64,000 nucleotides of DNA from Myxococcota bacterium (GTDB taxonomy: Bacteria; Myxococcota_A; UBA796; UBA9615; JAKLKC01), in contig JAKLKC010000019.1 in NCBI GenBank assembly GCA_023150875.1, positions 41,756 to 105,755 of the forward strand, given 5' to 3'. Made by a program: the position numbers and the translations under genes. Shown here one piece after another: positions 1-8,770 of the stretch. Under the pieces are notes generated by a model. The model worked only from the letters and a program-made list of their open reading frames with translations, was not told where the DNA came from and did no database searches. How positions within the stretch are numbered: position 1 is the stretch's first letter; the number at the start of each line of letters is the position of its first letter.

Positions 1-2
1 AC

Positions 3-2021
3 GACTGCGACGGGATGCCGGACCAGGACGACGACCTCGACCGGGACGGGTGGGCGCCCTGCGTCGGCGACTGCGACGACGGCGATCCCCGCGTGTACCC
101 GGGGGCGCCCGAGCTGTGCGACGACCGGGACACCGACTGCGACGGGGTCCTGGGTGAGGCCCCGGACCTCGACGGGGACGGATCCGCCGTCTGCGACGGG
201 GACTGCGACGACCTCGATCCCGCCGTCGGTCCGGAGAGCGTCGAGATCTGCGACGGCGTCGACCAGGACTGCGACGGGGTCGCGGACGACGACTTCGACC
301 GGGACGCCGACTCCTGGCGCACCTGCGACGGCGACTGCGACGACACCCGGGCGGCGGTGTTCCCGGGAGCGCCCGAGGGGTGCGACGGGATCGACTCCGA
401 CTGCGATGGCGATGTGGACGAGGGCGCGCTGGACGACGCGGACGGCGACGGGCACACCGTCTGCGACGGGGACTGCGACGACGGCGACCCCCTCGCCTAC
501 CCGGGCGCACCCTCGGGGGGATGCCCCGGAGACGGGTGCCTCGGGGAGCCGGACGGAGACGGGGACGGGTGGTCCGAGTGCATGGGGGACTGCGACGACG
601 CCGATCCGGCCCGCCACCCCGGGGCCCTCGAGACCTGCGGCGACGGCGTCGACCAGGACTGCGACCCGGCCGGAGACGGCTGCGCCCCCGAGGGGGAGCT
701 ATCCGCGGAGGACGTGCCGGCGAGGTGGGGTCGGACCGGGACATACACTACGGGCGCCGCCCTGGCCCCCATCGGCGACCTCGACGGCGACGGATCCCTG
801 GACTTCATCGTCGGCGATCCGGAGGGCCCCAGCTACCACGAGGACTACCCGGACCCGGGGTGCGCGTGGATCTTCCTCGGTCCCTTCGACCTGGGAGCGG
901 AGTTCGAGCCCCGCTTCGACATCCTGGGGAAGGCCGACGGCGACAGGGCCGGGGCGTCGGTGGCGGGACCCGGGGACGTCGACGGGGACGGATTCGCGGA
1001 CTTCCTGATCGGCGCCCCGGACGACAGTACCAGCGCGAGCGGGGCCGGGGCGGCCTACCTGTTCCGGGGTCCGAGCACCGTGGACCGGTCGGTGGAGGAG
1101 GCCGACGGCGCCTGGCTGGGGGAGGGGGCCGACGACGCCGCCGGCAGCGTCGTCGCCGCCGCGGGGGACGTGAACGGGGATGGCCTCGGCGACTTCCTCG
1201 TGACCGCGCCCCGCTGGGATGGGGAGGGGTCCTACACCGGGGCCGCCTACCTCATCCTCGGGCCGGGCCTGGGCACCTCCTCCCTCGCGTGGGCCGACGC
1301 CCGGTGGACGGGCAGCTACCGGTCCCACTCCCTGGAGTCGGTCGCCGGCGCCGGGGACGTGGACGGCGACGGCTACGACGACGTGCTCGTCGGCGCCTTG
1401 GGGGACGATGCCGGCGGGTACTACGCAGGCGCGGCGTTCCTCTTCTACGGCCCGGTCCACGGCGACCTCCCCCTGGAGGACGCGGATGCGCGCCTGATGG
1501 GTCCTGGGGAGTACCAGGGTGCGGGGCGCGTGGCGGGAGCCGGAGACGTGAACGGGGATGGGTACGCCGACGTGCTGGTGGGCGGCCCCTACTCGTCGCC
1601 GACCGAGACCGACGCCGGGACGGCCTGGCTGGTCCACGGGCCCATTTGGGGGGACTTCGGGCTGGAGTTTGCCGACGCGCGCTTCGAGGGCTCCCAGGGA
1701 CGGGACTTCCTGGGGGCGGCCATGGCGGGCGTCGGGGACGTGGACGGGGATGGCCTGGACGACCTCGCGTTCGGGGCGTCAGAGCACGACGCGGCGGAAT
1801 CTTCCGCAGGGGCGGCCTGGCTGGTTTATTCCCCGGTCTCGGGCGCCTACGCCCTGGGCTCGACCGGCGCGGTGGTCTACGGCTCGGACTGGTGGGACTC
1901 CGTCGGCGCCGCGGTCGCCGGGGGTGGAGACCTGGATGGGGACGGCTACGACGACGTGCTGGTGGGCGCTCCGACGGCCGCGCACCAGATCCTGATCCTG
2001 GCCGGGGGAGGGAGGCCGTGA
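3..2021 (+). CDS. Secreted protein with MopE-type metal-binding motifs and FG-GAP repeats (5' end outside window)
   Basis: The frame is already open at base 3, and the first in-frame ATG (base 15) sits inside a DCDG motif, so the real start lies upstream. 672 residues are visible. Residues 1 to about 220 are acidic repeats of the pattern DxDGDG, GDCDDxDP, YPGAPExCDGxDxDCDG. This is the putative metal-binding motif named after MopE and is related to thrombospondin type 3 calcium loops. From about residue 250, seven FG-GAP repeats follow (GDxDGDGxxDxxVGxP, near bases 775, 975, 1165, 1356, 1546, 1735 and 1926), which predicts a beta-propeller. By family it is an exported, calcium-rich surface protein; the ligand is unknown. 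Its TGA overlaps the ATG of the next FG-GAP gene by one base, so the two are probably made together. No C-terminal anchor is visible. Confidence 0.85.
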   Translation, partial: DCDGMPDQDDDLDRDGWAPCVGDCDDGDPRVYPGAPELCDDRDTDCDGVLGEAPDLDGDGSAVCDGDCDDLDPAVGPESVEICDGVDQDCDGVADDDFDRDADSWRTCDGDCDDTRAAVFPGAPEGCDGIDSDCDGDVDEGALDDADGDGHTVCDGDCDDGDPLAYPGAPSGGCPGDGCLGEPDGDGDGWSECMGDCDDADPARHPGALETCGDGVDQDCDPAGDGCAPEGELSAEDVPARWGRTGTYTTGAALAPIGDLDGDGSLDFIVGDPEGPSYHEDYPDPGCAWIFLGPFDLGAEFEPRFDILGKADGDRAGASVAGPGDVDGDGFADFLIGAPDDSTSASGAGAAYLFRGPSTVDRSVEEADGAWLGEGADDAAGSVVAAAGDVNGDGLGDFLVTAPRWDGEGSYTGAAYLILGPGLGTSSLAWADARWTGSYRSHSLESVAGAGDVDGDGYDDVLVGALGDDAGGYYAGAAFLFYGPVHGDLPLEDADARLMGPGEYQGAGRVAGAGDVNGDGYADVLVGGPYSSPTETDAGTAWLVHGPIWGDFGLEFADARFEGSQGRDFLGAAMAGVGDVDGDGLDDLAFGASEHDAAESSAGAAWLVYSPVSGAYALGSTGAVVYGSDWWDSVGAAVAGGGDLDGDGYDDVLVGAPTAAHQILILAGGGRP

Positions 2022-3850
2022 TGCGGGGCGTGGGGTGGCGTCGCGGCGGGGAGTGGCGGGTCGGCGGGGTCCGGCAGGCAGCCCGGGCGCTGGGACTGGC
2101 GTCGGCCCTGCTCGCGCACGGTTGCAACCCGGGGGAATCCCCCCGTCTCGGGGAGCCGGCCCGGGAGACCGAAGCGCTGAGGGCGGGCGGGGCGGAGACG
2201 GGGCGGACCGCCCGCTCCGAGGGCGCCGGCCTCCCGGTGAGGGCTACCCTTGCGACGGCCACCGGGACGGCGCTGCTCCCGGGCGAGTGCTGCTACGTCT
2301 TCGGTTACGCCGTCGCGGGGGCAGGCGACATCGACGCGGACGGTTACGCCGACGTGGTCCTCGGGGATCCCTATCGCGCTCCCCGCGGCGCCGTGGTCGT
2401 CTTCCACGGCTCGGCCACCGGGGTGGCGACCACACCCACCACCGTCATCGCGGGCGCAGGGGACGACGACTTGCTGGGGCAGGCCGTCTCGGGCGCGGGG
2501 GACGTCGACGGGGACGGTTACGGTGACGTGATCGTGGGAGATGACTCCGCCGGGAGCACCGGCGAGGCGCGGGTCTACTTCGGATCTCCGGCGGGCATCG
2601 CCGCCGCGGCTTCCACGGACCTCGAACCGCCGGAGGGAAGCGCCTACTTCGGCTCCTCCGTCGCGGGCGCGGGCGACGTGAACGGCGACGGTTACGACGA
2701 CGTCGTCGTGGCGGACCACGTCGCCGCCGGGATCCAGGGACGGGCGTACGTGTTCCAGGGCTCGCCTACGGGGATCGCGCCGGACGATCCCGCGGTCCTC
2801 GCCGGGACCGTCAACCCGTACTACTTCGGCTGGCCGGCCGCTTCGGCAGGGGATGTGGACGCCGACGGCTACGACGACGTGATCGTCGGATCGATGGACT
2901 CGGTGGACCGGACCTACGTCGCCTACCTGTTCCAGGGATCCCCGACGGGGATCGACGGGTCCTCCCCCACCGTCCTGACCGGTCCCGAGGGCGGGCGCGG
3001 GTTCGGTAGGTCGGTCGCGGGGGCCGGGGACCTGGACGGGGACGGCTACGACGACGTCGTCGCCGGAGATCCCGACGGGGGCTCGGCGGAGGAGGGCGCC
3101 GCCGCCGTGTACTACGGGTCCGCGACGGGTCTGTCCGCGGCGGACGTCACGGAGATCCCGGCCCCGGGCGTCGCGTACAGCTTCGGCGCGAACGTGGCGG
3201 GCGCGGGCGACCTGGACGGAGACGGCTACGACGACGTGCTGATCGGGGATCCCGAGGGCGGACTCCTGGGCGATGGGCGGGTGCACGCGTTCTACGGCGG
3301 CCCCGGCGGCATCGACCCGACGCTTTACTCCTCTCTGGACGGCCCCGGGCTCCTGGGCGACTTCGGGTACTCGCTCGCGGGCGTCGGGGACGTGGAAGGG
3401 GACGGCCACGACGACATCGCCGTCGGGGACCCCCTGTACTCGGAGGGAGGAGCGGTCTTCGTCTACACCGACGACCCCGATGTCGGGGACGACGACTCCG
3501 CCGACGATGACGATTCCACCGGGGACGACGACTCCACGGGCGACGACGACTCCGCCGATGACGACGACTCCACGGGCGACGACGACTCCACGGGCGACGA
3601 CGATTCCACCGGAGACGACGACTCCACGGGCGACGACGACGCGGGCTCCGACGACGACACCACCTCGCAGGGCGACGACGACTCCGCACCGGGGGACGAC
3701 GACTCCGCGGCGGAGGACGAGGCCCCCGACCGCGGGTGCGGTTGTGCCACGCCGCCGTCCGCCCCTTCGCCGGCTGAGTCCACCGCCGCCGGCCCCCTCG
3801 CCGCCCTCGCGCTGCTCGCGGCCGCCCGGCTCCGGCGCGCCCGGCGGTGA
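2021..3850 (+). CDS. FG-GAP repeat lipoprotein with Asp-rich linker and MYXO-CTERM-like tail
   Basis: 609 residues. I start at the ATG that overlaps the previous stop (TGATG). It gives a signal peptide ending in a lipobox (LLAHGC, Cys35). The frame is open much further upstream, but that part is antisense-style arginine-rich noise. Seven FG-GAP repeats (GDxDGDGYxDVxxGDP type) fill residues about 90-485 and predict a beta-propeller. Residues about 488-570 are a low-complexity linker of GDDDST/GDDDSA units. The C-terminus has a CGC motif, a hydrophobic stretch rich in Ala and Leu, and an Arg-rich end, which fits a MYXO-CTERM sorting signal. A lipobox and a C-terminal sorting tail in one protein is unusual. 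Probably cell-surface; adhesion or ligand binding is inference. Confidence 0.85.
   Translation: MRGVGWRRGGEWRVGGVRQAARALGLASALLAHGCNPGESPRLGEPARETEALRAGGAETGRTARSEGAGLPVRATLATATGTALLPGECCYVFGYAVAGAGDIDADGYADVVLGDPYRAPRGAVVVFHGSATGVATTPTTVIAGAGDDDLLGQAVSGAGDVDGDGYGDVIVGDDSAGSTGEARVYFGSPAGIAAAASTDLEPPEGSAYFGSSVAGAGDVNGDGYDDVVVADHVAAGIQGRAYVFQGSPTGIAPDDPAVLAGTVNPYYFGWPAASAGDVDADGYDDVIVGSMDSVDRTYVAYLFQGSPTGIDGSSPTVLTGPEGGRGFGRSVAGAGDLDGDGYDDVVAGDPDGGSAEEGAAAVYYGSATGLSAADVTEIPAPGVAYSFGANVAGAGDLDGDGYDDVLIGDPEGGLLGDGRVHAFYGGPGGIDPTLYSSLDGPGLLGDFGYSLAGVGDVEGDGHDDIAVGDPLYSEGGAVFVYTDDPDVGDDDSADDDDSTGDDDSTGDDDSADDDDSTGDDDSTGDDDSTGDDDSTGDDDAGSDDDTTSQGDDDSAPGDDDSAAEDEAPDRGCGCATPPSAPSPAESTAAGPLAALALLAAARLRRARR
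3487..3720 (+). repeat. In-frame tandem repeat encoding the GDDDST linker
   Basis: About a dozen imperfect 15-18 base units of the type gacgacgactccacgggc lie in the 3' part of the FG-GAP lipoprotein gene. They encode GDDDST, ADDDDS and similar units, so copy number can change without breaking the frame. Confidence 0.8.
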
Positions 3851-3890
3851 GAGGGGCGCCCCACCCGCCCCCCACCCGGCCACTGCCCCA

Positions 3891-5054
3891 TCAGCGGTCC
3901 AGGATCACCGCCCACGCGGCGTCCTCGACGAGGTCGGCCTCGGCGAAGAAGTTGTCCACCAGCACGGCGACGACGGCCGCGTCCCCCCCCTCCTCGGGCC
4001 TCCAGCGGAGCCGGGACTGGTATCCGTAGGTGGCTCCGCTGTGCCCGTAGGTCAGGGCGCCGTCGTACCACTGGATCTGGCAGGCGATCCCGTAGCCCAC
4101 GGTGGATCCGTCGGCGAGCACCGCGGGGGAGGTCATGGTGGCGAGGGAGGCGACGTCCAGCACCTGGCCCCCGTAGAGGGCCCGGGCCCAGGCCACCAGG
4201 TCGTCGGCGTCGGCGACCATCTCGCCGGCCCCGTAGGCCAGGCTGGGATCCATGTCGTAGGTGACGTCGGCCAGGGTGTCGCCGCTGCCGACGTAGCCGT
4301 GGGCCATGCCGTCGGGCAGGCCCTCGGCGCTGGGGACGAAGGTGTCCGGGAGGCCGTGGGGGTCCAGCAGGCGCCCCCTGACCTCCTGGTCGTAGCCCCT
4401 GCCCGTCACCGCCTCGATGGCCAGGGCGCCGATCACGTAGTGGGTGTTGGAGTACTCGTAGTCCGTGCCCGGATCGAACTGGAGGGGGTCGTCGGCGACC
4501 AGGTCCAGCAGCTCCCACGGGGTGCGGGGCTCGTCCATGGAGGACATCATGCCGCCCTGGTAGATGTAGTCGGGGTAGCCGGCGGTGTGCTGGAGCACCT
4601 GGCGCAGGGTGACGAGGCCTGAGTGGGGGACCTCCGGCAGCAGGTCTGAGAGGATCGCGTCCAGGTCCACCGAGCCCTCGGCGACGAGCTGGAGGAGCAC
4701 CGCGCCGACGTAGGTCTTGGTGATGGACCCGATCCGGAAGCGGTCGTGGGGATCGGTAGGCGTGCCGGCGGCGAGGTCCGCGGTGCCGCTGGCGCCGGTC
4801 CAACTCCCCACGCCGGGGACGTACACCGACAGGGTCGCCGCCGGGGCGTCCGCCTCGATCCGCGAGGCGTCCAGGGCCTCCTGGAGCCGGGCGGCCAGCT
4901 CGGGGTCGAAGTCGGGGACCGAGTCGTCGTCCGCCGGGGCTGAGGTGTCGTCGTCGGCCACCGCCGTGTCGTCGTCCCCCACCGGCCCCGGGTCGCATCC
5001 GGCCGCGGCGAGGGAGAGGGCGAGGGGAGCCAGTCGGAGGGTGAGGGCGCGCAT
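3891..5054 (-). CDS. Serine hydrolase lipoprotein, beta-lactamase/PBP-like (class C fold)
   Basis: 387 residues. The N-terminus is a signal peptide with lipobox LAAAGC (Cys20), followed by an Asp-rich linker with DDDT and DDDS units. The catalytic domain runs from about residue 50. The family motifs are all present: SxxK as SITK (Ser110, Lys113), YSN (Tyr201-Asn203), and HSG in YGHSGATYG in place of the KTG box. By family these are esterases, D-aminopeptidases or DD-carboxypeptidase-like enzymes; the lipoprotein signal places this one at the envelope. The substrate cannot be read from sequence. It is convergent with the FG-GAP lipoprotein, with 40 bases between the stops, and no operon partner is evident. 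Confidence 0.9.
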   Translation of the reverse strand: MRALTLRLAPLALSLAAAGCDPGPVGDDDTAVADDDTSAPADDDSVPDFDPELAARLQEALDASRIEADAPAATLSVYVPGVGSWTGASGTADLAAGTPTDPHDRFRIGSITKTYVGAVLLQLVAEGSVDLDAILSDLLPEVPHSGLVTLRQVLQHTAGYPDYIYQGGMMSSMDEPRTPWELLDLVADDPLQFDPGTDYEYSNTHYVIGALAIEAVTGRGYDQEVRGRLLDPHGLPDTFVPSAEGLPDGMAHGYVGSGDTLADVTYDMDPSLAYGAGEMVADADDLVAWARALYGGQVLDVASLATMTSPAVLADGSTVGYGIACQIQWYDGALTYGHSGATYGYQSRLRWRPEEGGDAAVVAVLVDNFFAEADLVEDAAWAVILDR

Positions 5055-5117
5055 CCCCCGATCCTACATCGGCCCGAGGCCCCCGGTGGCTCCGATCCCA
5101 GGAGGCGCAGCGCTCAC

Positions 5118-5152
5118 GACCCCGGACCCGCCGCGGCGGCAGGACCGGGGTC
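5118..5152. terminator. Hairpin between the serine hydrolase and ferritin-like genes
   Basis: GACCCCGG (5118-5125) pairs with CCGGGGTC (5145-5152), and a second self-complementary CCGCCGCGGCGG stretch lies in the loop. There is no T-tract on either side. It lies downstream of the minus-strand ferritin-like gene ending at 5181, so a terminator or mRNA 3' stabiliser is possible. Confidence 0.35.
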
Positions 5153-5180
5153 GCGATGGGAGAGGGACGGCGGGTTGAGG

Positions 5181-5957
5181 TCAGACCGCCGGCGCCCGGG
5201 TCTCCGGCCCGCTGGGGCGGGGCTGGGGCGTGAGGCCGGCGTGGGCGTCGATGGCCCCCGTCAGCCAGGACCGAACCCGCGCCAGGTGGTCCTGCTCGTC
5301 CACCAGGGCGAGGCGGAAGTCCGCGGCCATCTCGTCGTGGCCGAGCCGGGCGGCGATGTCGGAGAGCATGAGCCAGCCGTCGTTGTCCGCCAGCTCCGCG
5401 ATCAGGACCGCCTTGAGCGCCTGTTCCAGGGTGACGCGGGGGTCGCTGGAGACGGCGAGCAGCCCCTGGGTCGCCACCGCCATCACGTCGGCGGAGGGGG
5501 TGACGGCGGTCGGATCGGCGCCGAGCTGCTCCATCGCCGAGGCGAGCAGCCCGAAGTGGCGCAACTCCTGGTCCCGGATCCGCTCCAGGTCCTCCCGCGC
5601 GACGTCGGCGTCCCGGGTGCGGCCCTCCTCCAGCTTCACCATGACCACCTCGTACAGGCGGGTCCCGGTCCTCTCGAAGGCCAGGCGCTCCCCCAGGAGG
5701 TCCAGGAACACGGTGGGGCGGTTGCCCTTGAGCAGCTCGGCCGCGGTGACGACGACCCCCTTGACCGAGGCGGGGGGCGGCATCGTCCCGATGGGCTCGG
5801 CCTCGGCGGTCCAGGTCCGGCGGACCGCGTCGATGGCCGCGGTGGACGTCGAAGGGGCCAGCACCCCGTCGCGGGCGCCGTCGATGGACCGGCGGGAGTC
5901 GATGGGGGACATGTCCACGCCGGTGCGGTTCGGACCCAGGTCCATGGGCGTCTTCAT
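5181..5957 (-). CDS. Ferritin-like domain protein (small member of the pair)
   Basis: 258 residues. I take ATG 5957 as the start because GGGAGGG lies just upstream and it begins two bases after the stop of the preceding ferritin-like gene; a longer open frame continues upstream but lies inside that gene. The first 60 residues are polar and probably disordered. From about residue 75 a helical bundle follows, with ExxH pairs (ELRHFGLL and DEQDHLAR) and other helix glutamates (IAELADND). This is the arrangement of a di-iron ferritin-like four-helix bundle. By family it could bind iron or act as an oxidase; it could also be structural. It probably shares a transcript with the upstream gene. Confidence 0.75.
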   Translation of the reverse strand: MKTPMDLGPNRTGVDMSPIDSRRSIDGARDGVLAPSTSTAAIDAVRRTWTAEAEPIGTMPPPASVKGVVVTAAELLKGNRPTVFLDLLGERLAFERTGTRLYEVVMVKLEEGRTRDADVAREDLERIRDQELRHFGLLASAMEQLGADPTAVTPSADVMAVATQGLLAVSSDPRVTLEQALKAVLIAELADNDGWLMLSDIAARLGHDEMAADFRLALVDEQDHLARVRSWLTGAIDAHAGLTPQPRPSGPETRAPAV

Positions 5958-5959
5958 CC

Positions 5960-7159
5960 TCAGACCCTCCCTCGGTAGCCGCCCATGGCGGCGGTGCGGT
6001 CCACCAGCTCGGTGCCGGGGCGCCAGCGGTACCCGTCGGCGACGGTCTCCGAGGGCGAGCCCGCGGAGTTGAGCTGGTTGCGGTAGCCGACGGACGGCCA
6101 GTCGGGCTTCTCCTGGTCCGCGGGCACGAAGCGGGGTCCCGAGGCCCTCAGGTCCACCTCGTCCGCCAGGACCTGCCGGACGAAGTCCCGGTGGCTCTCG
6201 AACCGGATGGGCTCGGGGAGGGTCGCCGGCAGCAGCGCGGCGGGATCTCGCTTCTCCAGCCTCTTGCACAGGTCCATCACGAAGTGGAGCTGCCCCAGCT
6301 CGTAGGCCAGGAACCGCTCCCAGATCGCCCGGACCCGCGCGTCCGGCTCCTGCTGCGAGCAGCCCCAGTAGTTGTACACCTCGGTGGCCTCGTGAAGGAC
6401 CCACTTCTCAAGCCAGGTCTCTCCGGGGTCGATGATCGACTCGTACTGGGTGACGTGCTGCTCCTCGATGGAGGCGATCTCCGCGTAGAGCTGGCGCGCC
6501 ACCGGATCGGCCCACTGGGGGCCCACGTTCATGTAGTAGTCGCGGGTCTGGTGTTCGGCGTGCAGGACGGTCAGGGCGTGGAGTCGAGTGATGGGCTGGG
6601 CCGTGGCGCGGTCGTAGTGGTCCCGCAGGTCGTCCTCGGGGTCGCGGTGCTCCACTGCGGTCGGGCGTCCCGGCCGGATGTCGGTGTAGCTCTGGAGGAT
6701 CGAGTTGGGATCGCGCCCCTCCAGGCGGTCCATCAGCGCCGAGTACCGGTAGAGGTGGTCGAAGTCCTCCAGCAGTCCGAAGCGGTAGACCTGGGCGAGG
6801 TAGGGATCGGGCTCGTGCCGGGCGACGCTGGCCGTCACCTCCACCGCCACCTGCTCGTACCCGATGGTCGTCTCCAGGGTCGATTGATCGGCGGGCAGCA
6901 GCCAGTTGACCATCGTCTGCTGGTGGTGGTCGATCCGCCTCACCCGGGCCAGGGCGCCGCGCAGATCGGGGTCGCCGCAGCGGGCGCAGGCGTGGCTGAA
7001 CCGGATGGAGCCCATCTCGATCCCGTTCATCAGGATCGCCCTCACCCGCGTGAACGCGTCATCGTCCAGCTTGCTGAAGGGTGGGCCCGCCATCTCCTTC
7101 CAGGTGAACCGCTGCCGATCGAGGGGGATGCCCCTCTCCTTGAGGATGTCCAGCGCCAT
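5960..7159 (-). CDS. Ferritin-like protein with several ExxH helices
   Basis: 399 residues. ATG 7159 is preceded by GGAGGCAGGG, a good ribosome site. The protein is almost all helical and carries repeated E/H helix motifs: RIDHHQQT, FGLLEDFDHLYRYS, LHAEHQTRDYY, ASIEEQHVTQYES, LHEATEVYNYWGC and ELGQLHFVMDL. These are typical ligand spacings of ferritin-like di-iron bundles, possibly two bundles in one chain. A CxxC (CARCGDPD) near residue 60 could bind another metal. There is no signal peptide, so it is cytoplasmic. It sits two bases upstream of a second ferritin-like gene, suggesting a joint role in iron or redox handling (inference). I do not recognise a named family. Confidence 0.75.
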   Translation of the reverse strand: MALDILKERGIPLDRQRFTWKEMAGPPFSKLDDDAFTRVRAILMNGIEMGSIRFSHACARCGDPDLRGALARVRRIDHHQQTMVNWLLPADQSTLETTIGYEQVAVEVTASVARHEPDPYLAQVYRFGLLEDFDHLYRYSALMDRLEGRDPNSILQSYTDIRPGRPTAVEHRDPEDDLRDHYDRATAQPITRLHALTVLHAEHQTRDYYMNVGPQWADPVARQLYAEIASIEEQHVTQYESIIDPGETWLEKWVLHEATEVYNYWGCSQQEPDARVRAIWERFLAYELGQLHFVMDLCKRLEKRDPAALLPATLPEPIRFESHRDFVRQVLADEVDLRASGPRFVPADQEKPDWPSVGYRNQLNSAGSPSETVADGYRWRPGTELVDRTAAMGGYRGRV

Positions 7160-7494
7160 CCCTGCCTCCGGGGGACCCGGGTGGATGGGGGTCCCGCCGC
7201 CTTGAGTAGCCCGATCCCCGGCGGCGCACAGGGCGGGAGTATGGCGCGGCCCCGGCCCCTGCCGGCCGCCGTACGAACGGAGGCGGGGGAGCCGGCGGCC
7301 CCGCCCTCCGGGCGCGGCCCGACGGCGAAACCGCCTCCTCGACGGGGGCGCAGGGGACGAGATCCTTGAACGAAGCTCCGCTCCGGCGTACCGTGCCGCC
7401 CACGGGGCGCGCGGACCCGGATTCCGCCCCCCCCTCGAACATGAAGGGACGCGGGCCGCGCCACGGCGCTCCCCCGCGATCCCGGAGGTCCCCC
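7160..7494. other. Divergent intergenic region (335 bases)
   Basis: The region lies between the ferritin-like pair (minus) and the aldolase gene (plus). It has GC-rich inverted segments around 7290-7345 and a weak plus-strand promoter candidate at 7366-7394. No coding frame is convincing: the open frame running into the aldolase is Arg/Pro-rich upstream of ATG 7495. Confidence 0.5.
7366..7394 (+). promoter_or_regulatory. Candidate promoter for the aldolase gene
   Basis: TTGAAC (7366-7371), a 17-base spacer and TACCGT (7389-7394) lie about 100 bases before ATG 7495. The match to the housekeeping consensus is moderate for the -35 and weak for the -10. Confidence 0.3.
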
Positions 7495-8505
7495 ATGGGT
7501 CACGATCCCCGCATACTCTGCTGCCCCGACGGCCTGGTCACCGACCGCCGTCGCTACGTGAAGGTCCTGGACTGCACCATCCGCGACGGCGGGCTGTGCA
7601 ATAGCTGGAAGTTCGACCACGAGCTGGTCGGCAAGACGTTCCGCGCCCTCACCGAGGCCCGCGTCGACTACATGGAGGTCGGCTACCGGTCCTCCGACGA
7701 GGCCATCAGCCGCGAGAAGGTCGGCCCCTGGCGCTTCTGCGACGAGAAGGACCTCGAGGCGGTGGCCGCGCGGGGGGACATGAAGCTCTCGACCATGGTG
7801 GACGTGGGCAAGGTCCGGGCGAAGGACATCCCCCCGGTCTCCGACACCATGATCGGTGTCGTCCGGATCGCCACCTACGCCCACCAGATCGACGAGGCCC
7901 TGGAGCTTCTCAAGCACTGCCTCGACTCGGGCTACGAGACCTTCATCAACGTGATGGCGGTCTCGGTGTGCGAGCCCGACGACATGGACCGCTACCTGGA
8001 GAAGCTCGCCGCCTCCCAGGTCCACAACGTCGCCGTGGTGGACTCCTTCGGGGCGCTGCTGCCCCACCACGTCCGCTACCTCTTCCGCAAGTACCGCAGC
8101 TTCCTCGGCAACGAGAAGCACATCGGGATGCACGCCCACAACAACCTCCAGAACGCATACGCCAACACCGTGGCGGCCATCGAGGAGGGGGCGGACTTCG
8201 TCGACGCGACGATCCACGGGATCGGCCGGGGCGCGGGGAACTGCCCCATCGAGTCCCTGCTTTTCTACCTGGAGAACGCCCGCTACGACGTGCGGCCCAT
8301 CCTGGACCTGGTGGAGGAGTTCGCGCTGCTCCGGGACGAGCTCCGCTGGGGCTACCACCTGCCCTACGCCATCAGCGGCTTCATGAACGTGCACCCGAAG
8401 CAGGCCATCGCCATGATGGACACCCAGGCCCGCTACCAGTGCACGGACTACTACGACCGCCTCCAGAAGGCCCGGGCGGCGGGCGGGCGCCCGTCGCTGG
8501 ACTAG
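7495..8505 (+). CDS. DRE-TIM (HMGL-like) aldolase, 4-hydroxy-2-oxovalerate aldolase-like
   Basis: 336 residues. ATG 7495 has GGAGGT seven bases upstream; the open frame before it is not protein-like. The N-terminal strand carries LDCTIRDGG, matching the DxTxRDG motif, in which the Asp binds the divalent metal. The other metal ligands are in MHAHNN. HGIGRGAGN is the typical C-terminal strand motif. The fold and motifs fit the pyruvate aldolase / HMG-CoA lyase / isopropylmalate synthase superfamily, closest to DmpG/MhpE aldolases. DmpG normally works with an acetaldehyde dehydrogenase (DmpF), and no such gene is nearby, so the substrate may differ. The gene stands alone. Confidence 0.85.
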   Translation: MGHDPRILCCPDGLVTDRRRYVKVLDCTIRDGGLCNSWKFDHELVGKTFRALTEARVDYMEVGYRSSDEAISREKVGPWRFCDEKDLEAVAARGDMKLSTMVDVGKVRAKDIPPVSDTMIGVVRIATYAHQIDEALELLKHCLDSGYETFINVMAVSVCEPDDMDRYLEKLAASQVHNVAVVDSFGALLPHHVRYLFRKYRSFLGNEKHIGMHAHNNLQNAYANTVAAIEEGADFVDATIHGIGRGAGNCPIESLLFYLENARYDVRPILDLVEEFALLRDELRWGYHLPYAISGFMNVHPKQAIAMMDTQARYQCTDYYDRLQKARAAGGRPSLD

Positions 8506-8770
8506 AGCTGCGGGGGACGGCGGGGGCAGGGGCAGCAGGGGCGGCGGGGACCGGGGGATGGCCGCCCCCGGTGCGAGACCGCCGCCCTTGGCATGGATCC
8601 GCTGCCGGGCGTTGGCTCCGGGCGATGATCACGATCTTCGAGTGCCATCCGGGCACGGCGGACGCCTTCCGCCTCGGGGCGGCCTACTCGTGGTGCGAAG
8701 CGGGCAAGCTGATCCGGAGGGAGCGGGTGGGACTCCTCTCACGCCTCCGGGAATGCCGAGTGGAGCGCCC
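8506..8770. other. Intergenic stretch before the HepT-like gene (265 bases)
   Basis: A G-rich, repetitive leader (8510-8560, GGGG(A/C)-type units) is followed by a 63-codon open frame at 8625-8816 that overlaps the HepT-like gene in another frame. Nothing in that frame resembles an MntA antitoxin. No convincing gene is seen. Confidence 0.4.

Noticed and set aside
5118..5152. Strong rho-independent terminator
   Set aside because: The stem is good but neither side has a T-tract, so it is kept only as a low-confidence hairpin.
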